36,346 nucleotides of DNA from Bacillota bacterium (GCA_023451115.1 JAEXFV010000133.1:1-36346); one strand, 5' to 3'. Counted from the stretch's first letter, positions 22,681-31,795 are shown. Program-made: numbers and translations. The notes: a model not told the origin generated them from the sequence alone.

Positions 22681-24672
22681 ATGAACCGGCAACAGGAATT
22701 GACGGCTCTTTTGCAGGAGCTTGCTGCAGCCTATTATGAGCAGGATGCGCCAAGGGTGAGCGATGCGGAGTACGACGCCCTCTATGACGAGCTGTTGGAG
22801 CTGGAACGGCAAAGCGGCAGCGTGCTGGAAGGCTCGCCGACCCAAAGAGTAGGCGGAGCGCCGTTGCAGCGTTTTGCAGAGCATCGGCACATAGCCAGGC
22901 TATGGAGCCTGGATAAAGTGCGTACCCCGGAGGGCCTTAGGGATTGGGCAGCCCGGGCAGAAAAACTGCGGGAAGAATATATGGGCCGTACCGGGGAGAG
23001 CCTGCCGCCCATCGCCTATTTGCTGGAATACAAGTTTGACGGCCTTACGGTAAATTTAACATATGACGGCGGTAAGCTGGTGCAGGGTGCTACCCGGGGC
23101 AACGGCGTAGTGGGAGAGGCGATTTTAGCCCAGATTAAAACCATCCGGGATGTGCCCCAAACCATCCCTTTTACCGGGCGCATGGAGGTGCAGGGGGAAT
23201 GCTATATGCGCCTGAGCGTACTGGAGGAACTCAACCGCACTGCCCAGGAGCCTCTAAAAAATGCTCGCAACGCAGCTGCAGGCGCCTTGCGCAACCTGGA
23301 CCCACAGGTGACGGCACAACGACGGCTTTCCTGCTTTTGCTATAATATTGGGTTTATTCAGGAAAAGGAATTGCGCAACCAGGAGGAAATGCGGGCTTTT
23401 TTGCAGGAAAATGGTTTTCCTGTCAACGAATTCTGCAAACGGGGCAGGGATGTAGCGGCGCTGCTCAAAGAAATCCAGGCAGCAGAATTGGAGCGGGAAA
23501 CGCTGGATTTTCTCATCGACGGCATGGTGGTGAAAATTGGAGATTTCCGCACCCGGGAAGCGTTGGGCCATACGGAAAAATTCCCCAGATGGGCAATGGC
23601 CTATAAATTTGCCGCAGAAGAAGCCACTACCATAATTGAAGACATTACCTGGGAAGTTGGGAGAACCGGCAAACTGACGCCGTTGGCCCATTTGGCCCCT
23701 GTAGAGTTGTGCGGGGCGACCATCCGGCGTGCAACGCTGAATAATTTTGACGATATTGGCCGCAAGCAGGTTGGAATTGGCTCCACTGTGTTTATCCGCC
23801 GCAGCAACGATGTGATACCAGAAATTTTAGGCAGCGTACCGGGAGACAGGCCAAAAGCATGGGTGGAAAAGCCTTTACGATGTCCTGCCTGCGGCGCCCA
23901 TGTGGAGCAAAGAGGGGTACATATGTTTTGTACCAATTCCCTTTCCTGCCGCCCGCAAATAGTAGGGCGTATCGCGCATTATGCCTCCCGGGGCGCAATG
24001 GACATTGATACCCTTTCGGACAAAACTGCGGGGGTGCTGGTAGACCTGCTGGGTGTAAGCGCCATCCCGCAACTATATGAATTGTCAATGGAAACGCTGA
24101 TGGGGTTGCCGGGCTTCCAGAGGAAAAAAGCGCAAAACCTGCTGGATGCGCTGGAAGCTAGCAAAAAACGTCCGCTGGGCGCTTTCCTGTTTGCGCTGGG
24201 TATCCCCAATGTGGGGGAAAAGACAGCCAGGGAACTGGCGCGCCGCTTTGGCGTGTTGCCCAGAGTGCGGGAGGCAACTTTGGAAGAGCTTGTGGGGATG
24301 GACGACGTGGGAGAGATTGTGGCGGGAAGCGTAGTGGACTTCTTTGCAGATCCTTCCATTGCCTCCCAGGTTGACGCTCTGTTAGCCCATGGGGTTTCCC
24401 CCGAGCCTGAAGAAAGGGAAACCACGGAACAAAGCCCTTTCGCGGGGAAAACTGTGGTGGTCACAGGAACGCTAAGCGCTATGGGCCGGCGGGAAGCGGA
24501 GCAGCTCATTGGCCGTTTGGGCGGAAAAGCCGCTGGCAGCGTCAGCAAAAAAACCGACTATGTAGTAGCGGGCGACAGCGCAGGCAGCAAATTGGCAAAA
24601 GCGCTGGAGCTGGGGATAATCGTGCTGGATGAGACAGCCTTTCTTAAAATGGCTGGGATAGAGGAGGCGTAA
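22681..24672 (+). CDS. ligA: NAD-dependent DNA ligase LigA
   Basis: The 663-residue ligase has domain Ia (YYEQDAPRVSDAEYDALYDEL, contacting NMN of NAD), the adenylation site Lys118 in LEYKFDG (Phe where most have Leu or Ile), an OB fold, a four-Cys zinc finger (CPACGAHV and CTNSLSC) and helix-hairpin-helix repeats (LPGFQRKKAQNLLDAL, GIPNVGEKTARELA). A C-terminal BRCT domain starts near 582 (FAGKTVVVTGTLSAMGRREA). It seals nicks in replication and repair. The pcrA-ligA pairing is standard in Bacillota. The stop is one base before the next ATG. Confidence 0.97.
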   Translation: MNRQQELTALLQELAAAYYEQDAPRVSDAEYDALYDELLELERQSGSVLEGSPTQRVGGAPLQRFAEHRHIARLWSLDKVRTPEGLRDWAARAEKLREEYMGRTGESLPPIAYLLEYKFDGLTVNLTYDGGKLVQGATRGNGVVGEAILAQIKTIRDVPQTIPFTGRMEVQGECYMRLSVLEELNRTAQEPLKNARNAAAGALRNLDPQVTAQRRLSCFCYNIGFIQEKELRNQEEMRAFLQENGFPVNEFCKRGRDVAALLKEIQAAELERETLDFLIDGMVVKIGDFRTREALGHTEKFPRWAMAYKFAAEEATTIIEDITWEVGRTGKLTPLAHLAPVELCGATIRRATLNNFDDIGRKQVGIGSTVFIRRSNDVIPEILGSVPGDRPKAWVEKPLRCPACGAHVEQRGVHMFCTNSLSCRPQIVGRIAHYASRGAMDIDTLSDKTAGVLVDLLGVSAIPQLYELSMETLMGLPGFQRKKAQNLLDALEASKKRPLGAFLFALGIPNVGEKTARELARRFGVLPRVREATLEELVGMDDVGEIVAGSVVDFFADPSIASQVDALLAHGVSPEPEERETTEQSPFAGKTVVVTGTLSAMGRREAEQLIGRLGGKAAGSVSKKTDYVVAGDSAGSKLAKALELGIIVLDETAFLKMAGIEEA

Positions 24673-24673
24673 T

Positions 24674-25636
24674 ATGCGTTTGGGGAAGCTGGATAACGAT
24701 ACGCTGGAGCGGCTCATACTCAATCAATTTCACCCCATACGGCCGGAGGCTCTTACGCAGCCAAAGGTGGGGGAGGATTGCGCGGTAGTAGATCTGCAGG
24801 GGGATCTGGCTGTGCTTTCTACTGACCCCATTACCTCCGCTGGCAGCCATATTGGCCGGCTTAGCGTGCACATCAACTGCAACGACGCAGCGGCGGCAGG
24901 AGCGGACCCTGTAGGGTTATTGGTAACATTGCTGGCGCCTCCCTCCGTTGAGGAAACGGAGCTTTCGCGTATCGCACGGGAACTGGCGGATGCGGCAGTT
25001 CAGGCAGGCGTTAATATTTTAGGCGGGCATACAGAAGTAACGGATGCGGTCACCCGGGTTGTTACCAACACCACTGTGCTGGCCCGGCTGACCAAAGGCG
25101 GCCGTTTGCCTGGCATGCGGCCGGGAGACGACCTGGTGATGACCAAATGGGCGGGGCTGGAGGGCAGCGCAGTGATTGCGGCAGACTTTGCCCAACGGTT
25201 ATCCCGGATGCAGGAAGGAGATATTGCTTTATTGCAAGGGCTTACACAGCATGTAAGCGTAGTGCCGGAAGGCCGTTATGCAGCGGCTCACGGCGCTACC
25301 GCTATGCACGATATTACAGAGGGAGGCGTGTATGGCGCAGCTTGGGAGATGGCCTACACCGCTGGAATTGGTTTGCGTTTGCAGCAGCAAAAAATTCCGG
25401 TGCTGCCCCAGACATTGGCTATGTGCAACATTCTGGGGCTAGACTCGATGCGCCTGCTTTCCAGCGGCAGCATGTTGATTGCCTGCCCGGATGGGGCCTC
25501 AATGGCGGCAGGGCTGCAGAACTTGGGGATTGCGGCCGCAGTAATTGGTAAAGCCACGGATGAGCCGGGGGTTGTATTAGAGGGCGGCGCATTGCTTGCA
25601 CCGCCGGAGGCGGACGAATTATATCGGTTATTTTGA
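24674..25636 (+). CDS. AIR synthase-related protein (PurM/HypE/ThiL-like ATP-binding superfamily)
   Basis: The 320-residue protein has the PurM-type two-domain layout. An N-terminal half carries PKVGEDCAVVD, STDPITSAG and HINCNDAAAAGADPVGLLVTLL (nucleotide-facing strands), together with NILGGHTEVTDAVTR. A C-terminal half carries GDDLVMTKWAGLEGSAV and HDITEGGVYGAAWEMA. The family phosphorylates or dehydrates small substrates using ATP. It is not HypE, because the C-terminus (PPEADELYRLF) lacks the catalytic cysteine tail, and no hyp or thiamine genes are nearby. It starts one base after ligA with GGAGG upstream, so it is co-translated with a repair gene for no obvious reason. The substrate is unknown. 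Confidence 0.85.
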   Translation: MRLGKLDNDTLERLILNQFHPIRPEALTQPKVGEDCAVVDLQGDLAVLSTDPITSAGSHIGRLSVHINCNDAAAAGADPVGLLVTLLAPPSVEETELSRIARELADAAVQAGVNILGGHTEVTDAVTRVVTNTTVLARLTKGGRLPGMRPGDDLVMTKWAGLEGSAVIAADFAQRLSRMQEGDIALLQGLTQHVSVVPEGRYAAAHGATAMHDITEGGVYGAAWEMAYTAGIGLRLQQQKIPVLPQTLAMCNILGLDSMRLLSSGSMLIACPDGASMAAGLQNLGIAAAVIGKATDEPGVVLEGGALLAPPEADELYRLF

Positions 25637-25642
25637 TTTATT

Positions 25643-25672
25643 TCGACAAGGCCCGAAAAGATATGTTATAAT
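25643..25672 (+). promoter_or_regulatory. Promoter of the yicC-remA-gmk unit
   Basis: A perfect -10 TATAAT (25667-25672) lies 18 bases after TCGACA (25643-25648, 5 of 6). The start near 25680 gives a leader of about 30 bases to yicC. Confidence 0.68.
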
Positions 25673-25710
25673 AAAGGGTACGATCTCACGATATGTAGGA
25701 GGACAGGGAT

Positions 25711-26589
25711 TTGATCAGCAGCATGACAGGTTTTGGCCGCGGCACTGCCGCCCGGGATGGACGGGAAATCACTGTGGAATTAAAGTCCGTTAACCACCGT
25801 TATTTGGATATTGGCATGCGCATTCCCCGGCATATCGGGTTTTTAGAGGATGTATTCCGCAGCGTATTAGGGGAAAAGCTGGCCCGCGGACATGTAGATG
25901 TATATATCAATTACCGCAACCGGCGCAATGATGCCAGGCAGGTGGTGATTGACCAGGCGTTGATGCAGGCTTATGTGCAGGCGGCAAGAGAGGCAAACCA
26001 AAGCTTACATCTGCCGGATGACTTAACCTTGAATGCAGCCCTTCGTTTGCCTGACGTGTCCGATGTGGTAGAGGCCCAGGAGGATCAGCAAGCAGTTGCA
26101 GACCTGGCGCGGGAGGCGGCGCTTGGCGCCATTGAAGAGCTCAAGGCCATGCGGGCCAGGGAAGGGGAACGTTTATACCGGGATTTGTTTGCCCGGGCAG
26201 AGGCGGTGCAGCAGCTTACGGAGCAGATTGCGCTGCGTGCGCCCCAGGTAGTGGAAGAATATAAGGCAAAGCTTCAGGAGCGGATTGCCATATTGTTGGA
26301 TGGAGCTGCGCCGGATCCTGCGAGATTGGCAATGGAAGTGGCCATCTTTGCTGACAAGGCCAGCATTGATGAAGAGATTGTGCGTTTGAGAAGCCATGTG
26401 TCCAGCATGAAAGAGGCGCTGGAAAGCCGGGAGCCCTCCGGCAGGCGTTTGGACTTTATTGTGCAGGAGATGAACAGGGAATTTAATACCATTGGCTCAA
26501 AGGCTAACGACGTTGCGCTGACCAACGCTGTGCTGGCGGGCAAAGGGGAAATAGAAAAAATCCGCGAGCAAGTACAAAACATTGAATAG
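25711..26589 (+). CDS. yicC: YicC/YloC family endoribonuclease
   Basis: The TTG at 25711 has AGGAGG eight bases upstream and gives the family N-terminus MISSMTGFGRG. The 292-residue protein has the YicC N-terminal domain with SVNHRYLDIGMRIPRH. The conserved C-terminal DUF1732 part carries LDFIVQEMNREFNTIGSKAND and ends in EIEKIREQVQNIE. YicC proteins have been reported as endoribonucleases that help degrade certain small RNAs. The gene is in its usual position before remA, gmk and rpoZ. Confidence 0.95.
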   Translation: MISSMTGFGRGTAARDGREITVELKSVNHRYLDIGMRIPRHIGFLEDVFRSVLGEKLARGHVDVYINYRNRRNDARQVVIDQALMQAYVQAAREANQSLHLPDDLTLNAALRLPDVSDVVEAQEDQQAVADLAREAALGAIEELKAMRAREGERLYRDLFARAEAVQQLTEQIALRAPQVVEEYKAKLQERIAILLDGAAPDPARLAMEVAIFADKASIDEEIVRLRSHVSSMKEALESREPSGRRLDFIVQEMNREFNTIGSKANDVALTNAVLAGKGEIEKIREQVQNIE

Positions 26590-26667
26590 GGCAATCAAAG
26601 CGCCGGCTTTGGGCTGGCATCCTGTTGAAACCGCCCAAACGAGGGCGTAAGGAAAAGGAGGAGCGCT

Positions 26668-26922
26668 ATGGCAATCAAACTCATTAATATCGGTTTTGGC
26701 AATATCGTGTCCGCAAACCGGCTGGTGGCTATTGTGAGTCCGGAAAGCGCGCCTATTAAGCGGATCATCCAGGAGGCCAGAGACCGCGGGCGATTGATTG
26801 ACGCCACATACGGCCGCAGAACGCGGGCGGTGATTGTAATGGAGAGCGGACACCTTATTTTATCAGCTGTACAGCCTGAAACAGTAGCGCATCGGCTGGA
26901 TAGCGGTGAAGAAGAAACATAA
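26668..26922 (+). CDS. remA: RemA/DUF370 family DNA-binding regulator
   Basis: The 84-residue protein matches the RemA family: KLINIGFGNIVSANRLVAIV, then SPESAPIKRIIQEARDRGRL, IDATYGRRTRAVIVM and a short acidic tail. In Bacillus subtilis RemA is an oligomeric DNA-binding activator of biofilm matrix and osmoprotection genes; in Clostridia its targets are less clear. GGAGGAG precedes the ATG at 26668. The 78-base gap after yicC contains only a short AAAGC/GCTTT hairpin without a T tract, so it probably shares the yicC transcript. Confidence 0.94.
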   Translation: MAIKLINIGFGNIVSANRLVAIVSPESAPIKRIIQEARDRGRLIDATYGRRTRAVIVMESGHLILSAVQPETVAHRLDSGEEET

Positions 26923-26971
26923 CTCCCATGATGGGGTTATAGATTTGTTACTTTAAGGGGAGAGTTGGGAT

Positions 26972-27589
26972 ATGGAGCAAAGCCGGGAAGGGCAGTTGAT
27001 TATTGTGTCCGGGCCGTCTGGAGTAGGGAAGGGCACGGTCAATAAGATCCTTATTGCGCGTAATGCGGATATGTGTATGTCGGTTTCCGCCACAACAAGG
27101 GCCAGGCGTCCAGGGGAAATAGAAGGGGTACATTACTTCTTCAAAACCCAGCAGGAGTTTGAGCAGATGATTGCGCAAGATGCGTTCCTGGAATATATGC
27201 GGGTATTTGGTATGAACTATTATGGCACGCCCAAAGCCTATGTGCGGCAGGAGCGCCAAAAGGGACGGGATGTTTTGCTGGAGATCGATGTGCAGGGCGG
27301 TATGCGGGTAAAACAGGTTTGCCCGGATGCTATCCTGATTTTTATTGCCCCGCCCAGCATGGAAGAGTTGAGGTCCAGATTGGTTGGCCGTGGCACGGAG
27401 ACGCCGGAAGCGGTAAAAAAACGGTTTGCAACGGCAGGAGAGGAAATGAATTGTTTGCTGCATTATGATTATGTTGTAGTAAACGACCAGCCGGATATAG
27501 CCGCACATAAAATAGAAACCATTGTGGCTGCGGAAAAATGCCGTGTAGCCCGCAGCCAGGATTTGATTAAACAGTTTTTGACCAATTAG
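26972..27589 (+). CDS. gmk: Guanylate kinase
   Basis: The 205-residue kinase converts GMP to GDP. It has the P-loop GPSGVGKGT (residues 14-22), the GMP-binding region SVSATTRARRPGEIEGVHYFF and EYMRVFGMNYYGTP, the LLEIDVQGGMRVK strand and the lid region SRLVGRGTETPEAVKKR. GGGGAG lies a suitable distance before the ATG at 26972. It precedes rpoZ as in most Bacillota. Confidence 0.97.
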   Translation: MEQSREGQLIIVSGPSGVGKGTVNKILIARNADMCMSVSATTRARRPGEIEGVHYFFKTQQEFEQMIAQDAFLEYMRVFGMNYYGTPKAYVRQERQKGRDVLLEIDVQGGMRVKQVCPDAILIFIAPPSMEELRSRLVGRGTETPEAVKKRFATAGEEMNCLLHYDYVVVNDQPDIAAHKIETIVAAEKCRVARSQDLIKQFLTN

Positions 27590-27605
27590 GAGGAGTGTTA
27601 GCCTT

Positions 27606-27809
27606 ATGATGAACAAACCCGCGCTCAATGAACTGGTGGAAAAAGTCGGTTGCCGTTATATGCTGGTAACTGCGGTTGCCCGGCGCGCTAGGCAGCTGTT
27701 GGACGACCCGGAAAAGCTGGGAGACCGCAAACCGGTGTCCGTTGCGGTGGAAGAGCTGTATGAAGACGACATCAAAGTGAAATACCCTGAGGAATATAAC
27801 CTGAGGTAA
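27606..27809 (+). CDS. rpoZ: DNA-directed RNA polymerase omega subunit
   Basis: The 67-residue protein has the omega pattern: KPALNELVEKVGCRYMLVTAVARRAR followed downstream by KPVSVAVEELYEDDIKV, which bind the beta-prime subunit and assist RNA polymerase assembly. The start is one of two adjacent ATG codons (27606 or 27609) behind AGGAGGAG. It lies between gmk and coaBC, the conserved position. Confidence 0.95.
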   Translation: MMNKPALNELVEKVGCRYMLVTAVARRARQLLDDPEKLGDRKPVSVAVEELYEDDIKVKYPEEYNLR

Positions 27810-27811
27810 TC

Positions 27812-29014
27812 ATGAAAAAAACAGTGGTGCTGGGGGTAACCGGTTCCATTGCGGCCTACAAAGCAGCGGAGCTGGTTAGCCAATTAAAAAAACGGGATAT
27901 TGATGTGCGCGTGATCCTGACGGAAGCGGGCGCACATTTTATTACCCCATTAACCTTGGAGACGCTGTCCAAGGCCCCTGTGTATTGCGATCAATTTACC
28001 CGGGAAACCCCATATGAGGTGGAGCATATCGCACTGGCCAAGCAAGCGGACGTGTTTTTAGTGGCTCCGGCAACCGCCAACTTTTTGGGTAAAGCCGCGA
28101 ATGGCATTGCGGACGATCTGCTTTCTACTACCTTTTTGGCCACAAAGGCGCCAGTGATGATTGCTCCGGCCATGAACACAGCCATGCTGGAGCACCCGGC
28201 GGTGCAGGAGAATATACGCATCTTAATGCAAAGAGGATGCGAGTTTATCCAACCGGATGACGGGCTGCTGGCCTGCGGTGACGTGGGAAAGGGCCGACTT
28301 GCGCCTGTAGAAAGCATCCTGGCCGCGATAGAAAAAAAACTCTACTCCAAACAGGATTTTTTGGGCAAACATATTTTGGTCACGGCAGGTCCCACCCGGG
28401 AAAGCCTGGATCCGGTAAGATATCTCACCAACCGTTCCAGCGGCAAAATGGGCTTTGCCATTGCGGATGCCGCAGCCAAAAGGGGCGCAAAGGTTACTTT
28501 GGTGGCAGGCCCGGTGTCCCTGGCTACCCCACGGGGCGTAGAGCGGATTGATATTACTTCCTGCCAGCAACTCTTGGAAGCGGTGGAAGGAAAATTTCCC
28601 CAATGCGACGCCCTCGTTATGGCCGCGGCGCCTGCGGATTTTACGCCTGCAAAAACAGCAGAGCATAAAATTAAAAAAACAGGTTCCCAGCAACAGGGAC
28701 TTACGTTGGAGCTCAAGCCTACGGTAGACATCCTCCAACGCATGGGGCAACAAAAGAATGACCAGGTGCTGATGGGCTTTGCTGCGGAAACTCAAAATCT
28801 GGCCGCCTATGCCCAGGATAAATTAACCCGCAAAAATCTTGATTTTATTGCAGCCAATGACGTATCCGCTCCCGGTGCAGGATTTGGGGTGGATACCAAT
28901 TTTGTCACCCTTTACAGAAAAGACGGCAGCAGCGCCCAAAGCGGTTTGCGCAGTAAGCAGGAAGTGGCGGATTGGCTGCTGGATGAGTTGTTAACGTTAT
29001 GTATGCGCAAGTAA
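27812..29014 (+). CDS. coaBC: Bifunctional phosphopantothenoylcysteine decarboxylase / phosphopantothenate-cysteine ligase
   Basis: The 400-residue protein makes 4'-phosphopantetheine in CoA synthesis. The N-terminal CoaC flavoprotein half has VTGSIAAYKAAEL, the catalytic His in EHIALAKQADVFLVAPATAN, APAMNTAML and the substrate-flap Cys in ACGDVGKGRL. The latter differs from the common CGDEGYGRM. The C-terminal CoaB half begins near residue 188 (ILVTAGPTRESLDPVRYLTN, then SSGKMGFAIADAA) and has KPTVDIL and MGFAAETQ. It starts two bases after rpoZ and overlaps priA by 16 bases. Confidence 0.96.
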   Translation: MKKTVVLGVTGSIAAYKAAELVSQLKKRDIDVRVILTEAGAHFITPLTLETLSKAPVYCDQFTRETPYEVEHIALAKQADVFLVAPATANFLGKAANGIADDLLSTTFLATKAPVMIAPAMNTAMLEHPAVQENIRILMQRGCEFIQPDDGLLACGDVGKGRLAPVESILAAIEKKLYSKQDFLGKHILVTAGPTRESLDPVRYLTNRSSGKMGFAIADAAAKRGAKVTLVAGPVSLATPRGVERIDITSCQQLLEAVEGKFPQCDALVMAAAPADFTPAKTAEHKIKKTGSQQQGLTLELKPTVDILQRMGQQKNDQVLMGFAAETQNLAAYAQDKLTRKNLDFIAANDVSAPGAGFGVDTNFVTLYRKDGSSAQSGLRSKQEVADWLLDELLTLCMRK

Positions 29015-31263
29015 TTGTGGACATTGCCCATTCCAACGTGGATCGCCTGTTTACCTATGCGATTCCGGAAGAAATGGCCCTCCAGCCGGGGCAACGGGTT
29101 CTGGTGCCTTTTGGGCGCAGGAACAAGCCGGTGGAGGGCTTTATTATTGCGCTTTCTTCCCAGCCGGACGGGATGGGGGAACGGGTAAAAAGCGTTGTCC
29201 GCGCATTGGAACCCTATCCGATTTTATTGCCGGAGCAGCTGGAACTGGCGATTTGGATGCAACAGAGCTATCATTGCCTGTTGATCGACGCATTGCGCTT
29301 GATGCTGCCCAGTGTGGTGCGGACCGGGCGCGCTCATGAAAAAGTCATCCGCACCATTTGTCTGGCGCCTGGACTGGATACTGAGCAAGCGAAGAAATCG
29401 CTATTGGACCGAACGGGCAAGCCCAAAGCGCCACGGCAATGGGAAGTGCTACAACTGCTTATGAAAACGGGAATGGAAATGCCCGTAGAAGATGTGACGG
29501 GCTTTTTGCCGGGGGCGCGGAGCGCCATTGCCGCGCTGCTGGAAAAAGGGGTGCTGGTAGAAGGCGGACGGGTAACGTTTCGAAGCCCCCGCGCTTTGCA
29601 CCAGGATGAAGCAAATTCCTGCGTACCGGAAGCCCTTACCAGCGAGCAGGAGACTGCAGTGGAGGCAATCCTGCAAGGCATGGAGACTGGGAAGGGGATT
29701 TTTTTACTTCACGGGGTAACAGGCAGCGGAAAAACAGAGGTATATTTGCGCTGTATCCAAACTGCGCTTTCTAAGGGAAAAGGCGCCATCGTACTGGTGC
29801 CGGAAATTGCCTTGACGCCACAAACCGTTCAGCGTTTTCGCAGCCGTTTGGGAGAAACGGTGGCTGTGCTGCACAGCCGGCTTTCTCAAGGAGAACGTTT
29901 TGACGAGTGGAGAAGGGTCAGGCTGGGGAAAGCACGGGTGGTAATCGGCGCGCGAGGCGCTGTGTTTGCGCCTGTTGAAAAGCTGGGATTCATCGTAATC
30001 GACGAGGAACACGAGCAAAGCTATCAGAGCGAGGCCATTCCTCGATATCATGCACTGGAAATTGCAAAAAAACGCTGTTCGTTGGCCAATGCGCCTTTGC
30101 TGCTGGGCAGTGCTACGCCATCGGTAGCCAGCTACCAGCGGGCTGTTGCAGGGCGGTATTGCCTCCTGGAATTACCCCGGCGGGTTGCAGGCAGGCCGCT
30201 TCCCGAAATTCAAGTAGCGGACATGCGCCAGGAATTTGCCGCAGGCAACACCGGGATTTTTAGCGGCCTGTTGTATCAGGCGCTGGGGCGCTGCCTTGCG
30301 TCAGGGAAACAGGCAATTTTGTTTATCAACCGGCGGGGATACTCCACATTTGTTTCCTGCAGGGGATGCGGATACGTATTCCAATGCCCTCACTGCGATG
30401 TGTCTTTGACTTACCATAAGCTGGACAGGAAGCTGAAGTGCCATTATTGCGGCTATGAAATGCCGCTTCCACAGGTTTGCCCAGCCTGCGGCAAAGCGTA
30501 TATCAAATACTTTGGCGTGGGTACCCAACAGGTGGAAGAACAGCTGTATCGGCTGTTTCCCGGCGTAAAAGCCCTGCGGATGGATTTGGATACAACCCGG
30601 CAAAAGGACGCGCACCAAACGATATTATCCCAGTTTGCAGCAGGAGAAGCACAGGTTCTGATTGGCACCCAGATGATTGCCAAAGGGCTAGATTTTCCCA
30701 ATGTAACCCTGGTAGGCGTGGTAGCCGCAGATGCAACGCTGCATATACCGGATTACCGCAGCCAGGAAAGGACCTTCCAACTGATTACCCAGGTGGCCGG
30801 CCGGGCCGGCCGGGACGATATCCCCGGGCAGGTGGTGGTACAGACCTATTCCCCCGAACATCCCTGCATATGTTTTGCAAAAGCCCAGGATTACAAAGGT
30901 TTTTTTGCTTGGGAAATGGCGCAGCGACGGGCTTGCCTGTTCCCGCCTTTTGGACTGTTTGTGCGGGCGCTGTTTTCCGGGCCGGAGGAGGAGCCGTTGC
31001 AGGCCGTGGGAACTGCCTTTGCTAAGGGGGTTGAGGCAGCGGTGCGAAACGCGTTGGGCGACGCAGGGGAAGAGCTGCTGTATTGTTGCGCATCCCCCTC
31101 CCCGGTAAAACGAAAACAGGGACTTTACCGCTACCAGGTGCTGCTGAAGTTGAAGCGTACCCAGCGCACGGCAGGGGCGTTGCAGGCGATTTATGATTAT
31201 GCCAGCCACCATCGGGGAGAACTGTTTGCAACTCTGGAAATCAATCCTGGCGATATGCTATAA
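28999..31263 (+). CDS. priA: Primosomal replication restart helicase PriA
   Basis: The 754-residue helicase restarts stalled replication forks. It has an N-terminal DNA-binding domain (VIVDIAHSNVDRLFTYAIP), Walker A HGVTGSGKTE near residue 240, the DEEH box in VIDEEHEQSY, LLGSATPS, and a zinc-binding insert with eight cysteines between about residues 450 and 500 (SCRGCGYVFQCPHC, KCHYCGY, VCPACGK). The final helicase motif is ITQVAGRAGR. Its ATG lies inside coaBC, which suggests coupling. Its stop codon is embedded in a likely -10 element for def. Confidence 0.96.
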   Translation: MYAQVIVDIAHSNVDRLFTYAIPEEMALQPGQRVLVPFGRRNKPVEGFIIALSSQPDGMGERVKSVVRALEPYPILLPEQLELAIWMQQSYHCLLIDALRLMLPSVVRTGRAHEKVIRTICLAPGLDTEQAKKSLLDRTGKPKAPRQWEVLQLLMKTGMEMPVEDVTGFLPGARSAIAALLEKGVLVEGGRVTFRSPRALHQDEANSCVPEALTSEQETAVEAILQGMETGKGIFLLHGVTGSGKTEVYLRCIQTALSKGKGAIVLVPEIALTPQTVQRFRSRLGETVAVLHSRLSQGERFDEWRRVRLGKARVVIGARGAVFAPVEKLGFIVIDEEHEQSYQSEAIPRYHALEIAKKRCSLANAPLLLGSATPSVASYQRAVAGRYCLLELPRRVAGRPLPEIQVADMRQEFAAGNTGIFSGLLYQALGRCLASGKQAILFINRRGYSTFVSCRGCGYVFQCPHCDVSLTYHKLDRKLKCHYCGYEMPLPQVCPACGKAYIKYFGVGTQQVEEQLYRLFPGVKALRMDLDTTRQKDAHQTILSQFAAGEAQVLIGTQMIAKGLDFPNVTLVGVVAADATLHIPDYRSQERTFQLITQVAGRAGRDDIPGQVVVQTYSPEHPCICFAKAQDYKGFFAWEMAQRRACLFPPFGLFVRALFSGPEEEPLQAVGTAFAKGVEAAVRNALGDAGEELLYCCASPSPVKRKQGLYRYQVLLKLKRTQRTAGALQAIYDYASHHRGELFATLEINPGDML

Positions 31264-31264
31264 T
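31256..31264 (+). promoter_or_regulatory. Possible extended -10 promoter before def
   Basis: TGC-TATAAT is a perfect extended -10, with TATAAT at 31259-31264 overlapping the priA stop codon. The best spaced -35 is only TGGAAA (31235-31240). The start would be near 31271, about 27 bases before def. Confidence 0.5.
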
Positions 31265-31297
31265 AATGGTGAAAAAATCACTGAGAGGCGGTTATGT

Positions 31298-31795
31298 ATG
31301 GCCTTACGTAAAATATTGCAGGGAGAGGATCCGGCGCTGTATAAAGTATGCAGGCCGGTACAGAATATCGACCGGCGGATTTGCCAGTTGCTGGACGACT
31401 TGCTGGACACCATGTATGAAGCGGATGGCTGCGGCTTAGCGGCGTCGCAGGTAGGAATCTTGCGTCGGGTTGTGGTGATTGACTGTGGAGACGGTCCTGT
31501 GGAAATGATCAATCCGGAAATTATTTCTACAGACGGTTTGCAAAAAGGAATGGAAGGCTGTTTATCCTTCCCAGGGCAATCCGGCTATGTTGAGCGCCCC
31601 AACCATGTGGTGGCCCGGGCTTACAACCGGGAAGGGGATTTAATCGAATATGACGCTACCGGGCTATTTGCCAGGGCGATCCTCCATGAAGTGGATCATT
31701 TAGACGGCAAAGTGTATCTGCGCCTGGTGAGCGACCCGCCGGAAGGATGGAGCGAGGAGCAGGAAGAAGAGCAAGCCCAGGAGCAGCAAAAATGA
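31298..31795 (+). CDS. def: Peptide deformylase
   Basis: The start at 31298 (MALRKILQG) follows GAGAGGCGG by about ten bases; the frame upstream lies within priA. The 165-residue metalloenzyme removes the N-terminal formyl group from new proteins. It has motif 1 GCGLAASQVG (residues 44-53), motif 2 EGCLSFPG with metal ligand Cys88, and motif 3 HEVDHLDG with His130, Glu131 and His134. The first motif is consistent with an iron-type deformylase. The C-terminal 13 residues are Glu/Gln-rich. Its stop overlaps the fmt start by four bases (ATGA). Confidence 0.96.
   Translation: MALRKILQGEDPALYKVCRPVQNIDRRICQLLDDLLDTMYEADGCGLAASQVGILRRVVVIDCGDGPVEMINPEIISTDGLQKGMEGCLSFPGQSGYVERPNHVVARAYNREGDLIEYDATGLFARAILHEVDHLDGKVYLRLVSDPPEGWSEEQEEEQAQEQQK

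Noticed and set aside
24674..25636. Calling the AIR-synthase-like gene hypE or thiL
   Set aside because: The C-terminal cysteine tail of HypE is absent and no thiamine genes are near; a specific symbol cannot be supported.
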